From an uncultured Thiohalocapsa sp. (GTDB lineage Bacteria > Pseudomonadota > Gammaproteobacteria > Chromatiales > Chromatiaceae): a stretch of DNA of 55,367 nucleotides. Positions 33,937-43,475 of this stretch are shown piece after piece (position 1 is the first letter of the stretch; each line of letters starts with the position of its first letter). Made by a program: the position numbers and the translations under genes. The notes under the pieces were generated by a model. It was not told the DNA's origin. It ran no database searches and was given only the letters and a program-made list of their open reading frames with translations. The stretch covers positions 1 through 55,367 of the forward strand of contig NZ_CAJXWY010000024.1 of the NCBI RefSeq assembly GCF_913062725.1. Direction: 5' to 3'.

Positions 33937-34812
33937 ATGTTGAGAGTCTTGTTGTTCGTCGCGACCAACTTTGCGATCGTGACTGTGCTCTACATCGTGT
34001 TGAGCATCCTCGGCCTGTCGTCACGCACCGGCAGCGGGCTGCTGATCTTCGCCCTCGTGCTCGGCTTCGGCGGCTCCATGGTCTCGCTGCTCATGTCCAA
34101 GTGGCTCGCCAAGCGCTCCATGGGGGTGCAGATCATCGAGCAGCCGCAGACGCCGTTCGAGCAATGGCTGTTCGAGGTCGTGCGCAAGCAATCCGAGCAA
34201 AGCGGCATCCGCATGCCCGAGGTGGGCATTTTCGACCAGCCGGACCCGAACGCCTTCGCCACCGGCTGGAACCGCAACGACGCCCTGGTGGCCGTCAGCA
34301 CCGGCCTGCTGCAGCACATGAACCGTGACGAGGTGGAGGCCGTGGTAGGCCACGAGATCAGCCACGTCGCCAACGGCGACATGGTGACCCTGGCCCTCAT
34401 CCAGGGCGTGCTCAACACCTTCGTGATCGTGCTCGCGCGGGTCATCGGCGGCGTCGTGGACTCCGCGCTGCGCGGCAACGACGACAGCGGCGGCGTTGGC
34501 ATCGGCTACTTCGTCGTCTCGATCATCGCCGAAATCGTGCTCGGCGTTCTCGCATCCATCATTGTCATGTGGTTCTCGCGCTTCCGTGAATTCCGCGCCG
34601 ATGCGGGCGGGGCGCACCTCGCCGGGCGCGAGCGCATGATCGCCGCCCTGCGCGCGTTGCAGCGGGTGCACGAGCCGCACGATCTGCCCGCCGGCGAGTT
34701 CGCCGCCTTTGGCATCTCCGGCAACATCGGCGACGGCCTGAAGAAGCTCTTCTCGAGCCATCCGCCGTTGCAGGATCGCATCGCGGCGCTGGAGGCCGCG
34801 GGGCGTACCTGA
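33937..34812 (+). CDS. htpX: membrane zinc protease HtpX
   Basis: An inner-membrane M48 metalloprotease that removes damaged or misfolded membrane proteins. The 291-residue product has two N-terminal membrane helices ([37 protein letters not shown]), the zinc motif [14 protein letters not shown], two further hydrophobic segments ([32 protein letters not shown]), and the third ligand in [13 protein letters not shown] at 33937 follows GGGAG at 10 nt. In E. coli it is under heat-shock and envelope-stress control; a sigma32-like element is present here. Confidence 0.96.
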   Translation: MLRVLLFVATNFAIVTVLYIVLSILGLSSRTGSGLLIFALVLGFGGSMVSLLMSKWLAKRSMGVQIIEQPQTPFEQWLFEVVRKQSEQSGIRMPEVGIFDQPDPNAFATGWNRNDALVAVSTGLLQHMNRDEVEAVVGHEISHVANGDMVTLALIQGVLNTFVIVLARVIGGVVDSALRGNDDSGGVGIGYFVVSIIAEIVLGVLASIIVMWFSRFREFRADAGGAHLAGRERMIAALRALQRVHEPHDLPAGEFAAFGISGNIGDGLKKLFSSHPPLQDRIAALEAAGRT

Positions 34813-34950
34813 GGTCCGCTGCATCGGCCAGCCGTCGCCGGCGAGCGCCCGGGGCGTCGCCGGTGCGTCCGGCGACGGCGCCCCGCCTGCGTCTCGCCGG
34901 CGGTGACCGCGTCAATCCTGTCCAAGCAAGCGCCGGGAGTGCTGTCACAC

Positions 34951-37788
34951 ATGGAGTCTATCCGCATCCGCGGGGCGCGCACGCACAACCTCAAGGACCT
35001 GAGCCTCGACCTGCCGCGGGATCGGCTGGTGGTGATCACCGGCCTGTCCGGATCGGGCAAATCGTCGCTGGCCTTCGACACCATCTACGCCGAAGGCCAG
35101 CGCCGTTACGTGGAGTCTCTGTCCGCCTATGCGCGGCAGTTCCTGTCCACGATGGACAAGCCGGACGTGGACCTCATCGAGGGCCTGTCGCCGGCCATCG
35201 CCATCGAGCAGAAGACCACCTCCCACAACCCCCGCTCCACCGTCGGCACCATCACCGAGATCCACGACTACCTGCGCCTGCTGTATGCGCGGGTGGGCAC
35301 GCCCCACTGCCCGACGCACGCCGAGCCCCTGTCGGCGCAGACCGTGCAGCAGATGGTGGACCAGATCCTGAGCCATCCCGAAGGCGAGCGCCTGATGCTG
35401 CTGGCCCCGCTGGTGGCCGCGCGCAAGGGCGAGTACCAGCACCTGCTCACCGAGCTGAACGCCCAGGGCTTCGTGCGCGCGCGCATCGACGGCACCCTCT
35501 ACGAGCTGGACGACCCGCCGCAGCTGGACGCCAAAAAGAAGCACACCATCGACGTGGTGGTGGACCGCTTCCGGGTGCGCCCCGACCTGCAGCTGCGGCT
35601 CGCCGAATCCATCGAGACGGCGCTCAAGCTCTCCGGCGGCGGCGTGCGGCTCGCCGCCATGGACGCCCCCGACGCCGAGCCCGAGACCTTCTCCGCCAAT
35701 TTCGCCTGCCCGGTGTGCAGCTGGAGCCTGGCAGAGCTGGAACCGCGGCTGTTCTCCTTCAACAACCCCGCCGGCGCCTGCCCCGCCTGCGACGGCCTCG
35801 GCGTGGAGCAATACTTCGACCCGGCCAAGGTCGTGGCCGCGCCAACGCTGAGCCTCGCCGACGGCGCCATCCGCGGCTGGGACCGCCGCAACGGCTACTA
35901 CCACCAAATGCTCAAGGCCCTGGCGGCACACTTCGGCTTCGAGCTGGACCTGCCCTGGCAGGATCTGGCGCCCTTCGCCCGCGACCTGGTGCTCCATGGC
36001 AGCGGCGATGAAAAGCTCAAGCTCAAGCTGCCGCACGAGCGCGGCGCCGGCAAGCAGCGCGCCTTCGAGGGCGTGCTCGGCCACATGCGGCGGCGCTACC
36101 GGGAGACGGACTCGCCGGCGGTGCGCGAGGAACTGGCCCGCTTCATCTCCAACCGTCCCTGCCCCGCCTGTGGCGGCGCCCGGCTCAACCCCGCCGCGCG
36201 CAACGTCCTGGTGGCCGGCAAGGATCTGGGGGCCGTCTCGGCGATGCCGGTGGGCGCGTCGCTCGCGTGGCTCGACGCGCTGCGCACGGGCGGGCGTCTC
36301 ACGGGTCAGCGCGCGGCCATCGCCGACAAAGTGCTGCAGGAGATCACCCAACGGCTGCGCTTCCTTGCCGACGTGGGCCTGGACTATCTCACCCTGGCGC
36401 GCAGCGCCGAGACTCTCTCGGGCGGCGAGGCGCAGCGGATTCGCCTCGCCAGCCAGATCGGCGCCGGGCTGGTGGGCGTGATGTATATCCTGGACGAGCC
36501 CAGCATCGGCCTGCACCAGCGCGACAACGAACGCCTGCTGGGCACCCTCACACGCCTGCGCGACCTCGGCAACACCGTCATCGTCGTCGAGCACGACGCC
36601 GATGCCATCCGCGCCGCCGACCATGTGGTGGACTTAGGCCCCGGCGCCGGTGCCCACGGCGGTGCGCTGGTGGCCGCAGGCACCGCGGCGGAGATCGCCG
36701 CCGACCCGAGCTCCCTCACTGGCCGCTATCTGTCCGGCGCCCTGCGCATCGAGATCCCCGCCACGCGCCAGCCGGCCGCAGACGGCAACCATTTGATCAT
36801 CCGCGGCGCCACCGGCAACAACCTGCGCGGTATCGATGCCGCCATACCCGTCGGCACCTTCTGCTGCGTCACGGGTGTGTCCGGCTCCGGCAAGTCCACA
36901 CTGGTGAACGACACCCTCTACCCCGCCGCCGCCCGGCGCCTCAACGGCGCTGGACTGCGCGCCGCCGCCCACACCGAGATCCAGGGCCTCGAGCACTTCG
37001 ACAAGGTGGTCGACATCGACCAGAGCCCCATCGGCCGCACCCCGCGCTCCAACCCGGCCACCTATACGGGCGTGTTCAACCTCATCCGCGAACTGTTCGC
37101 CAATGTGCCCGAGGCCCGCTCCCGCGGCTACGGTCCCGGGCGCTTCAGCTTCAATGTCAAGGGGGGGCGCTGCGAGGCCTGCAAGGGCGACGGGCTCATC
37201 CGCGTGGAGATGCATTTCCTGCCGGACGTCTACGTGCAATGCGACGCCTGCCGCGGGCGGCGCTACAACCGCGAGACGCTGGAGATCCGCTACAAGGGCA
37301 AGACCATCGATGAGGTGCTGGACCTGACGGTGGAAGACGCCCTGACGTTCTTTCTGCCGGTGCCGGTGATCCACCGCAAGCTGCGCACGCTGGTGGACGT
37401 GGGCCTGGGCTACCTGCGCCTGGGCCAGAATGCCGTGACCCTGTCCGGCGGCGAGGCGCAGCGGGTGAAGCTCGCCCGCGAGCTCTCCAAGCGCGACACC
37501 GGCCGCACGCTGTACATCCTGGACGAGCCCACCACCGGGCTGCACTTCCATGACGTACAACATCTGCTCGCGGTGCTGCACAAGCTGCGCGACGCCGGCA
37601 ACACCGTGGTCGTCATCGAGCACAACCTGGACGTCATCAAAACCGCTGACTGGATCATCGACCTCGGCCCCGAGGGCGGCGACAAGGGCGGCGAGATCGT
37701 CGCCGCGGGGACGCCGGAGCAGATCGCAGCCACCGACGCCTCCCACACCGGGCGCTTCCTCGCACCCCTGTTGGCGCGCGGCTGGTGA
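34951..37788 (+). CDS. uvrA: excinuclease ABC subunit A
   Basis: DNA-damage sensor of nucleotide excision repair; a dimeric ABC ATPase that loads UvrB. The 945-residue product has two ATPase halves with Walker [10 protein letters not shown] near residue 31 and GVSGSGKST near 645. It has zinc modules (CPVC/CPAC near 255; CEAC/CDAC near 745), and ABC signatures [12 protein letters not shown] and [15 protein letters not shown] at 34951 gives the canonical start [15 protein letters not shown]. No LexA box is visible upstream (34813-34950), unlike in E. coli. Confidence 0.98.
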   Translation: MESIRIRGARTHNLKDLSLDLPRDRLVVITGLSGSGKSSLAFDTIYAEGQRRYVESLSAYARQFLSTMDKPDVDLIEGLSPAIAIEQKTTSHNPRSTVGTITEIHDYLRLLYARVGTPHCPTHAEPLSAQTVQQMVDQILSHPEGERLMLLAPLVAARKGEYQHLLTELNAQGFVRARIDGTLYELDDPPQLDAKKKHTIDVVVDRFRVRPDLQLRLAESIETALKLSGGGVRLAAMDAPDAEPETFSANFACPVCSWSLAELEPRLFSFNNPAGACPACDGLGVEQYFDPAKVVAAPTLSLADGAIRGWDRRNGYYHQMLKALAAHFGFELDLPWQDLAPFARDLVLHGSGDEKLKLKLPHERGAGKQRAFEGVLGHMRRRYRETDSPAVREELARFISNRPCPACGGARLNPAARNVLVAGKDLGAVSAMPVGASLAWLDALRTGGRLTGQRAAIADKVLQEITQRLRFLADVGLDYLTLARSAETLSGGEAQRIRLASQIGAGLVGVMYILDEPSIGLHQRDNERLLGTLTRLRDLGNTVIVVEHDADAIRAADHVVDLGPGAGAHGGALVAAGTAAEIAADPSSLTGRYLSGALRIEIPATRQPAADGNHLIIRGATGNNLRGIDAAIPVGTFCCVTGVSGSGKSTLVNDTLYPAAARRLNGAGLRAAAHTEIQGLEHFDKVVDIDQSPIGRTPRSNPATYTGVFNLIRELFANVPEARSRGYGPGRFSFNVKGGRCEACKGDGLIRVEMHFLPDVYVQCDACRGRRYNRETLEIRYKGKTIDEVLDLTVEDALTFFLPVPVIHRKLRTLVDVGLGYLRLGQNAVTLSGGEAQRVKLARELSKRDTGRTLYILDEPTTGLHFHDVQHLLAVLHKLRDAGNTVVVIEHNLDVIKTADWIIDLGPEGGDKGGEIVAAGTPEQIAATDASHTGRFLAPLLARGW

Positions 37789-37797
37789 TGCCGTAGG

Positions 37798-37818
37798 CGG
37801 CGGTCCGGCGGACCGCCG
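37798..37818. terminator. hairpin between uvrA and cowN
   Basis: CGGCGGTCC, loop GGC, GGACCGCCG: a perfect 9-bp stem starting 10 bp after the uvrA stop and ending 10 bp before the convergent cowN stop. Being symmetric it could act on both transcripts; no T-run. Confidence 0.45.
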
Positions 37819-37827
37819 ACGCGGCCC

Positions 37828-38127
37828 TCAGCAGCACTCGTGCTCAAGGCTCTCCAAGCGCTCCAGCAGGTCGGGGCGCTCGGCGCGAAGCAACATCTCG
37901 CGCACCGGGTTGAGGTTGGCGTGGATGTGATAGAGCGCGTCATGGGCAGGGCCGCGCTCGCCGTCGAGCTTGGCGCGAAAATAGTGCCAGAAGGGATCGA
38001 CGGCGTCGGCGTCGCGGTCCAGCGCCTCGCGCATGGCGGCGGCCAAGCGTTCGGCTTTTCCATCACAATCGAGGCCGATGAAGCTGAGGTAGCGGTCAAG
38101 CGCTTCGGGCTGGCGGGATGCAGTCAT
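37828..38127 (-). CDS. cowN: N2-fixation-sustaining protein CowN
   Basis: A small cytosolic protein that lets nitrogenase keep working in the presence of carbon monoxide. The 99-residue product matches the family in length and pattern: DRYLSFIGLDCDGKAERL near the N-terminus, DPFWHYFRAKLDGERGP in the middle, LYHIHANLNPVREML, and the terminal LERLESLEHECC. ATG at 38127 was chosen because it starts at the family's usual point; AGG lies 6 nt upstream. No nif gene is in the window. A sigma54-like promoter lies about 225 bp upstream. It is convergent with uvrA. Confidence 0.88.
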   Translation of the reverse strand: MTASRQPEALDRYLSFIGLDCDGKAERLAAAMREALDRDADAVDPFWHYFRAKLDGERGPAHDALYHIHANLNPVREMLLRAERPDLLERLESLEHECC

Positions 38128-38351
38128 GAGTACCTGGGTTTCGGGTGGTTCGCTTTGAAGCCCTTCCCCACCGGAGGAAAGGCGGTCCGAGAACACCGGT
38201 CGCCATGGCGGATGCCCGACGCAGACCCGACAAACACGCGCGCCCGGCGTCGGCAAGCCTGCATGGCGGCCGGCACGCAAAACGCCGATGGCTTTGCCAT
38301 CAGCGCTTTAGCTGCCAATGCGGAGGGCACTGGCTGCCAGCCGAATTGTTT

Positions 38352-38369
38352 AAGCACGTTGCGCGCCAA
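38352..38369 (-). promoter_or_regulatory. candidate sigma54 (-24/-12) promoter of cowN
   Basis: Minus strand TTGGCGCG-CAAC-GTGCTT has the required GG (-24) and GC (-12) separated by 10 bp and differs from TGGCACG-N4-TTGCW at two positions. It is the best such element in the 284-bp gap before cowN. I saw no clear NifA site (TGT-N10-ACA) within the gap. The leader would be about 210 nt. Confidence 0.45.
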
Positions 38370-38411
38370 CACTCGCCGAGCAATGCACACCGGCAATCCG
38401 CCCGGGACGCC

Positions 38412-39380
38412 CTAGCGCTGCAGCCAATCCTCACCGGCGCTCGGAAGGAGGGTGCGGACACTGAAAACGGGCGCGGCATCCAGGTCGACGCTCACCCTGA
38501 CGCCGGCCACGAAGGGCGAGCCTGGGACTTCGAGACGCTGGACGCGGGCCAGGGGCTCGCCGCTGACCGGATCCCGCAGGGGCCGATCGAATTTGTAGCT
38601 GTGAGTATCGCCATGCAGCAGCAACAACGGGCCCTCGAAATCCGCCAGCAGCTGCCGCAGGCCCTGCTTGAAGGGCGCAAAGCCGCGTTTGCCCGGCTGC
38701 TCGAACAGCGGATTGGCATGGAAGATCAGCACTGCGGCGCCGACGCCGGCGGCCTGCCCGGCGTCCAGCGCCCGGGCGAGCAGTGCCCGATTGGCATCGG
38801 TGCGCGTCCGAAATGCCGCCTGCGCCTGCGCATCCCGGGGCTGCCAACCGTTATTGCTGCCGACGATGTGGAGCACCACGAAGAGGACATCATCGCGGAT
38901 GAACCAGGCATTCTCGGGAAACGCCGCCTGCGGGGCCTCGAGCCCGAGACTGGCGTTGTGCAGCACGGCGGGGTCGCTGAAGAACATTCGGCGCACACTG
39001 GCGAGGCGCGCCAGCGGATCCAGGCCACCCGCGGCGGCGCGGTGGCAGTCGGTCCATTCGTTGTCACCGGGTGTATAGATGACCGGCACGGGCTGCTCCT
39101 GGAACAACTGCGCGACGGCGCGGTTACGGGCATCGGTGCAGGGCTGACCGCCACCCTTGATGTCGCCGACGTGGACGATGAAGGCGGGGTCCTCGGCGGC
39201 GGCCTGGGCCAACAGGCGCCCGAGCAGCGCCGCTTCGGCGTCCGAATAGGGCAGATCGCCGAGCGCGAAGAAGCGTAGGGGCTCAGCCGCCGCCGGCGTT
39301 GCCAACAGCGCGGTGACGAGCACGAAGCCGAGCCATGGACGCCCGGGCAGACAGCGGAATGTCGAGCCGAAAAGCATCAT
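38412..39380 (-). CDS. exported metallophosphoesterase
   Basis: A 322-residue calcineurin-like phosphoesterase with a signal peptide (LGFVLVTALLATPAAA). The metal-binding motifs are all present in order: FALGDLPYS, VHVGDIKGGG, YTPGDNEWTDCHR, LIFHANPLF and LLHGDTHSYKF. Likely periplasmic, hydrolysing phosphate esters; the substrate is unknown. Two adjacent ATGs (39380, 39377) are possible starts. It follows the unknown gene 39484-40251 by about 100 bp on the same strand. Confidence 0.87.
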   Translation of the reverse strand: MMLFGSTFRCLPGRPWLGFVLVTALLATPAAAEPLRFFALGDLPYSDAEAALLGRLLAQAAAEDPAFIVHVGDIKGGGQPCTDARNRAVAQLFQEQPVPVIYTPGDNEWTDCHRAAAGGLDPLARLASVRRMFFSDPAVLHNASLGLEAPQAAFPENAWFIRDDVLFVVLHIVGSNNGWQPRDAQAQAAFRTRTDANRALLARALDAGQAAGVGAAVLIFHANPLFEQPGKRGFAPFKQGLRQLLADFEGPLLLLHGDTHSYKFDRPLRDPVSGEPLARVQRLEVPGSPFVAGVRVSVDLDAAPVFSVRTLLPSAGEDWLQR

Positions 39381-39483
39381 AGGAGGCCTGGGGTCTGAGG
39401 TGGGCGCAGCGTCACCGTGGCGATCCCTGGCAGCGGCAAGATGAGGCCGATGGGTCGGCGGCACGGGGCGCATGACGAGGGAT

Positions 39484-40251
39484 TCACGACACGGCGGCGC
39501 GGGGTCCATGGCCCGCCCGCACATCCAGGGTGATGAGCGGCATGGGCAGACCATCGCGAATGACGGCGCGGTTCCAGGGGATCAGGGCCGTGTCCAGCGC
39601 CTCACGGGCGCGGGCACGGGCATAGGGATCCAGATTGACCTCGACGGCGCAGCGCCAGCGGCGCAGGCCAAAACCGTCTTCACACCTGGACGTCAGGCGA
39701 TAGCGGGCCGGTGGCACGAGGCCCTCGGCGATACAAGCGTCCAGGGCCTGGCGCAGCAAGGCCTCGGCGGCATCGCTGCTGGCCGGGCACTGATGACGCG
39801 AGCCCTGCCAGGCCCGGGCCTGCTCCGCCAGCGCGCGCTCGGGCTGGGCCAGCAGCTGGGCGCGGCGCTCCCTGATCCAGTCGCCGGCCACCAGTGTCAG
39901 GGCAACGGAGGCGACTTCCTCCGTGCTGAACCGACGCCCCGACAACGCAACCACGGCGGGAGGCACGTAGACACCGAGCAGGCGCATGGCCCGGCGCTGT
40001 TCGGCGGCGGTCAGTGGCCGGCGACCGGCGGTGCCGGTGGTGCGCTCGGCCATCTCGAACCAGCGCCGCGCCTCGGCCATGGCATGGGTGTCGACCACGC
40101 GCACGGCATTGTTCGGCTCCAGCACCCAGCCATCCGGCCAGAGCGCGATGCGATATGCGGGCAGCGCCCGAATCGCGTCGCCGGCGGCACGCCGCGCGGC
40201 GAGTTGGTGGCGGATGACATGGGTACGCAGCAGCAGACGGCTCGGCATCAT
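39484..40251 (-). CDS. protein of unknown function
   Basis: A 255-residue, Arg/Ala-rich, probably soluble protein that I do not recognise. It starts MMPSRLLLRTHVIRHQLAAR and contains WPDGWVLEPNNAVRVVD, GVYVPPAVVALSGRRFSTEEV and, near the end, RYRLTSRCEDGFGLRRWRC. No signal peptide or membrane helix is obvious. Length and codon pattern resemble its neighbours, so it is likely a real gene. ATG at 40251 or 40248. It lies between the SirB1-family gene and the phosphoesterase gene on the same strand. Confidence 0.6.
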   Translation of the reverse strand: MMPSRLLLRTHVIRHQLAARRAAGDAIRALPAYRIALWPDGWVLEPNNAVRVVDTHAMAEARRWFEMAERTTGTAGRRPLTAAEQRRAMRLLGVYVPPAVVALSGRRFSTEEVASVALTLVAGDWIRERRAQLLAQPERALAEQARAWQGSRHQCPASSDAAEALLRQALDACIAEGLVPPARYRLTSRCEDGFGLRRWRCAVEVNLDPYARARAREALDTALIPWNRAVIRDGLPMPLITLDVRAGHGPRAAVS

Positions 40252-40368
40252 CGGCGCAGTGCCTCGTGTGGCGCAACGACCCCGACTATACCGAACCCGC
40301 GGCGCGGGCATGAACTCCCTCGTCGAGCCATGGCGCCTGCGCGATGTCGTCGGCCGGCCTGGGCCGCA

Positions 40369-41208
40369 TCAATGCAAGCGCAGGGGCTGCGTCGCCAGCG
40401 CCTCGATGATCGGCGTCAGGGCGGCGATCTGCTCGGCATCGTCGGATAACTCGACAAAGCGGCGCAGGTCGGCCAGGGCCCCCGCCGCATGCCCCAGCGC
40501 GTGCAGCAGCATCCCCCGCTGCTGCAGCGCATCCGGCAGGTCAGGCAGCAGATTCAGCATGGCCGTCAGCGCCGCCAGTTGGTTGCTCGCATCCTGGCGT
40601 TGGGCATAGATGCCCGCCAGGTTGCGCAACATCCGCACGAGAATCTCGCGCCGCGCCGCCGGGCGCAACAGCGCCGGGTGGGAGCGGATACTCAGGGCGC
40701 CCTCGCCGTAGACATCCGCAAGCCGGCGGTCCAGCTCCGGCTCGGCGAGCGCGATGCCGCCGGCATAGACATCCAGCATCAGGGCGCTGTTACCGCGCCC
40801 CACCCGCACCAGAAAGTGCGCCGGAAAGCTCACGCCGAAGGCCGGCAGCCCAACACGCCCCGCCACCTCACAGTACAGCACCGAAAGCGAGATGGGGATG
40901 CCGCGGCGTCGAGCCAGCACCTGATCCAGGAAGCTGTTGCGGGGGTCGTAGAAGTCGTCCCGCTCACCGGCGAAGCCCAGCTCCTCGAACATCAGCGCAT
41001 TGAGTGCCTGCACCTGCTGTAGCAGGTCGGCGTGCGGCGGCAAGCGGCTGCGCGCCGCCGCGGCGAGCAGATCCAGCTCGCTCACCGCGGCCGCCACATC
41101 GACTTCGGGCTGGAACAGCGCACTGACGGCCAGTGCCCCCTGCGCCAGGTCGACGGCGTCGTCGGGACCGCGCCCGAGGGCGATGAAGGTCTGCTGCGCA
41201 TCGTCCAT
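40369..41208 (-). CDS. SirB1/transglutaminase-like and TPR family protein
   Basis: A 279-residue protein of the SirB1 (YchA) family: an N-terminal transglutaminase-like domain (LNALMFEELGFAGERDDFYDPRNSFLDQVLARRRGIPISL; conserved Cys in VLYCEVAGRVGLP; His in FPAHFLVRV; Asp in LMLDVYAG) and C-terminal TPR-like helices. Role unknown. In E. coli the gene lies near hemA-prfA-prmC, but here it is about 28 kb away. ATG at 41208 follows GAGG closely; an upstream ATG at 41220 has no such site. Confidence 0.88.
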   Translation of the reverse strand: MDDAQQTFIALGRGPDDAVDLAQGALAVSALFQPEVDVAAAVSELDLLAAAARSRLPPHADLLQQVQALNALMFEELGFAGERDDFYDPRNSFLDQVLARRRGIPISLSVLYCEVAGRVGLPAFGVSFPAHFLVRVGRGNSALMLDVYAGGIALAEPELDRRLADVYGEGALSIRSHPALLRPAARREILVRMLRNLAGIYAQRQDASNQLAALTAMLNLLPDLPDALQQRGMLLHALGHAAGALADLRRFVELSDDAEQIAALTPIIEALATQPLRLH

Positions 41209-41344
41209 TGGCCTCACCATTGCTGCGTGTGACTGGGGAGCGGCAGGCATCGGCGCGGTGATGTGCCACGCGCGCGAGCGCGTCGCACCTGCGCCTGCCT
41301 CATCCCTATAATGTTGGGCTTTATCGGCCGAACAACCCCGAATC

Positions 41345-42085
41345 ATGGCTTCCAACCCGGTCACCGGGGCGCTCTACATGCTGCGTGGCATGCGGTTGCT
41401 GACGCGACCCGGACTCAAGCGCTACGTGCTCATCCCGCTGTTGGTGAATATTGTTGTGTTCGGCGGCGGGATCTGGCTCGGGGCGGCCGGCTTCGAGCAT
41501 CTCATGGACCGGATGCAGGCGAGCCTTCCAACCTGGCTCGCCTGGGTGGAGTGGCTGCTGTGGCCGCTATTCTTGATGGCGGTGCTGGTCGTCGTGTTCT
41601 ACGGCTTCACCCTGGTGGCCAATCTGCTCGCGGCACCGTTCAACGGTTTACTTGCGGAAAAGGTCGAGCGCATGGTCACGGGCCGGCCCCTGGGCGACGA
41701 CATGAACTGGGGAACACTGCTGCGGGAATTGCCGGCGACGCTGGGCGATGAAGTGCGCAAGCTCCTCTATGCCGTGCTCTGGAGCGTGCCGTTTCTGATC
41801 CTGGCCTTCGTGGTGCCAGTGATCGGGCCGCTGCTGTGGTTTCTGGTCAGCGCCTGGATGCTGACCCTGGAGTATGCGGATTTCCCCATGGGCAATCACG
41901 GTCTTAAGTTTCGGCAGATGCGCGCGACCCTGCGCCGGCGGCGGCTGCTGAGCTTTGGCTTCGGCGCCACCACCGCCGCCCTCACGGCCATTCCAGTGGT
42001 GAACTTCGTCGTCATGCCGGGGGCGGTGGCCGGCGCCACGCTGATGTGGGTCGGCGAGCTGCGCGGGGTGGCGGCAGAGACGTGA
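41345..42085 (+). CDS. cysZ: sulfate transporter CysZ
   Basis: A 246-residue inner-membrane protein of the CysZ/EI24 family, which brings sulfate into the cell for cysteine synthesis. It has about four hydrophobic segments, including YVLIPLLVNIVVFGGGIWLG and LLWPLFLMAVLVVVFYG. The conserved FTLVANLLAAPFNGLLAEKVE and SAWMLTLEYADFPMGNHGL blocks identify the family. No sulfate-assimilation gene is adjacent. Confidence 0.92.
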   Translation: MASNPVTGALYMLRGMRLLTRPGLKRYVLIPLLVNIVVFGGGIWLGAAGFEHLMDRMQASLPTWLAWVEWLLWPLFLMAVLVVVFYGFTLVANLLAAPFNGLLAEKVERMVTGRPLGDDMNWGTLLRELPATLGDEVRKLLYAVLWSVPFLILAFVVPVIGPLLWFLVSAWMLTLEYADFPMGNHGLKFRQMRATLRRRRLLSFGFGATTAALTAIPVVNFVVMPGAVAGATLMWVGELRGVAAET

Positions 42086-42219
42086 AGTGCCGCCGCTCCA
42101 ATCCCCGTGATCAGGCGTCGACGGCACTGCGGCCGGGCCGGCCCGCTGCTGCGACGGCTCACCGGTCATCCGGCTGACCTGAAGGCGCAGGCGACGGGCA
42201 ACACCGTCGGGCCGGTGGA

Positions 42220-43425
42220 TCAGGAGATCGCTTCCAGCGTCTCCCGGCCGATCTCCAATTCCTCGTCCGTGGGCACCACCAGCACCGCGACCCGGCTGTC
42301 CGCGCAGGAGATGGTGCCGACCCGCCCCTGGACCTGCGCATTGGCGTGCGGATCGAGCGCGATGCCGAGCTGCTCGAGCTCTGCACAGGCGCAGCGGCGG
42401 ATCTCGGCGTCGTTCTCGCCGATGCCGCCGGTGAAGACCACTGCGTCGACACGCCCGAGCACCGCCACATAGGCGCCGATGTATTTGCGCAGGCGGTGGC
42501 AGGTCACGCCGAGGGCCAGCTCGGCGTCTTCGTCGCCCGCCTCGGCCAGACGATGCACTTCCCGCATGTCATTGACGCCGCAGAGGCCCACCAGGCCGCT
42601 CTGGCGGTTCAGCAAGTCGTCCATGGTGTCGTTGTCGAAGCCCAAATGGCGGCACAGGTAGAAATGCACGGCCGGATCGATGTCACCGCAGCGCGAGCCC
42701 ATGACCAGGCCCTCCAGGGGCGTCATGCCCATGGATGTGTCCACGCTCGCACCCTCGCGAATGGCCGTCGCGCTGGCGCCGTTGCCGAGGTGCAATGTGA
42801 TCAGATTGCAGTGCGACAGGGGCTTGTCGAGCATCCGCGCCGCCGCCTTGGCGACGTAATGGTGCGAGGTGCCATGGAAGCCGTAGCGGCGCACGTGATG
42901 CTCGCGGTAGAGATAGCCCGGAATCGCGTAGCGGTACGCCGTCCGCGGCATGGTCTGATGGAAGGCGGTATCGAACACGGCCACCTGCGGCACGCCGGGA
43001 AAGAGTTCCCGGGCCACCATGATGCCGTCGAGGTTGGCGGGGTTGTGCAGCGGCGCCAGCGGGATCATGCGGCGGATGGCGGCGATCACGTCGTCGTCCA
43101 CCAGTGTTGGCGTATGAAAGGCCTCGCCGCCATGCACCACCCGATGGCCGACGGCGCCGAGCTCCGCGATGCCACCGAGGGCCCCGGTGTGCCGCAAGGC
43201 CGTCACGATATGCTCGATACCGGCATGATGGGAAGCGATCGTCGCCGCATCCTCACGGCTGTGGACTTCGCTGGCGGCATCGGTCCAGCTCAGGCGCACG
43301 GCGGCGCCGTCCTCGCCGATGCGGGTGGCCGCGCCGCTGGCGGCCACTCGCCAGTCATCCTCGGCGACGGCGAAGAGCCGGAACTTGATCGACGAGCTGC
43401 CGGAGTTGAGCACCAGTATCTTCAT
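42220..43425 (-). CDS. ackA: acetate kinase
   Basis: Interconverts acetyl phosphate and ADP with acetate and ATP. The 401-residue product begins MKILVLNSGSSSIKFRLF (phosphate-binding loop). It shows RVVHGGEAFHTPTLVDD, YRYAIPGYLYREHHVRRYGFHGTSH, LHLGNGASATAIREG and VFTGGIGEND. ATG at 43425 follows AGAGG, 50 bp after the pta stop, so pta and ackA form an operon, in the order opposite to E. coli. Confidence 0.97.
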   Translation of the reverse strand: MKILVLNSGSSSIKFRLFAVAEDDWRVAASGAATRIGEDGAAVRLSWTDAASEVHSREDAATIASHHAGIEHIVTALRHTGALGGIAELGAVGHRVVHGGEAFHTPTLVDDDVIAAIRRMIPLAPLHNPANLDGIMVARELFPGVPQVAVFDTAFHQTMPRTAYRYAIPGYLYREHHVRRYGFHGTSHHYVAKAAARMLDKPLSHCNLITLHLGNGASATAIREGASVDTSMGMTPLEGLVMGSRCGDIDPAVHFYLCRHLGFDNDTMDDLLNRQSGLVGLCGVNDMREVHRLAEAGDEDAELALGVTCHRLRKYIGAYVAVLGRVDAVVFTGGIGENDAEIRRCACAELEQLGIALDPHANAQVQGRVGTISCADSRVAVLVVPTDEELEIGRETLEAIS

Positions 43426-43475
43426 CGGCTGCCTCTGGGCGCTAAGTTCGGTGGTGGGCCGTGGGGGCGGCGGGC

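Noticed and set aside
34813..34950. LexA box in front of uvrA
   Set aside because: CTGT occurs near 34917 and 34942, but neither is followed by ACAG at 8 bp.
38124..38396. 90-codon minus-strand frame ending in an ATGA overlap with cowN
   Set aside because: The overlap is suggestive, but the product is Arg-rich and unlike a folded protein, and the frame crosses the sigma54-like promoter.
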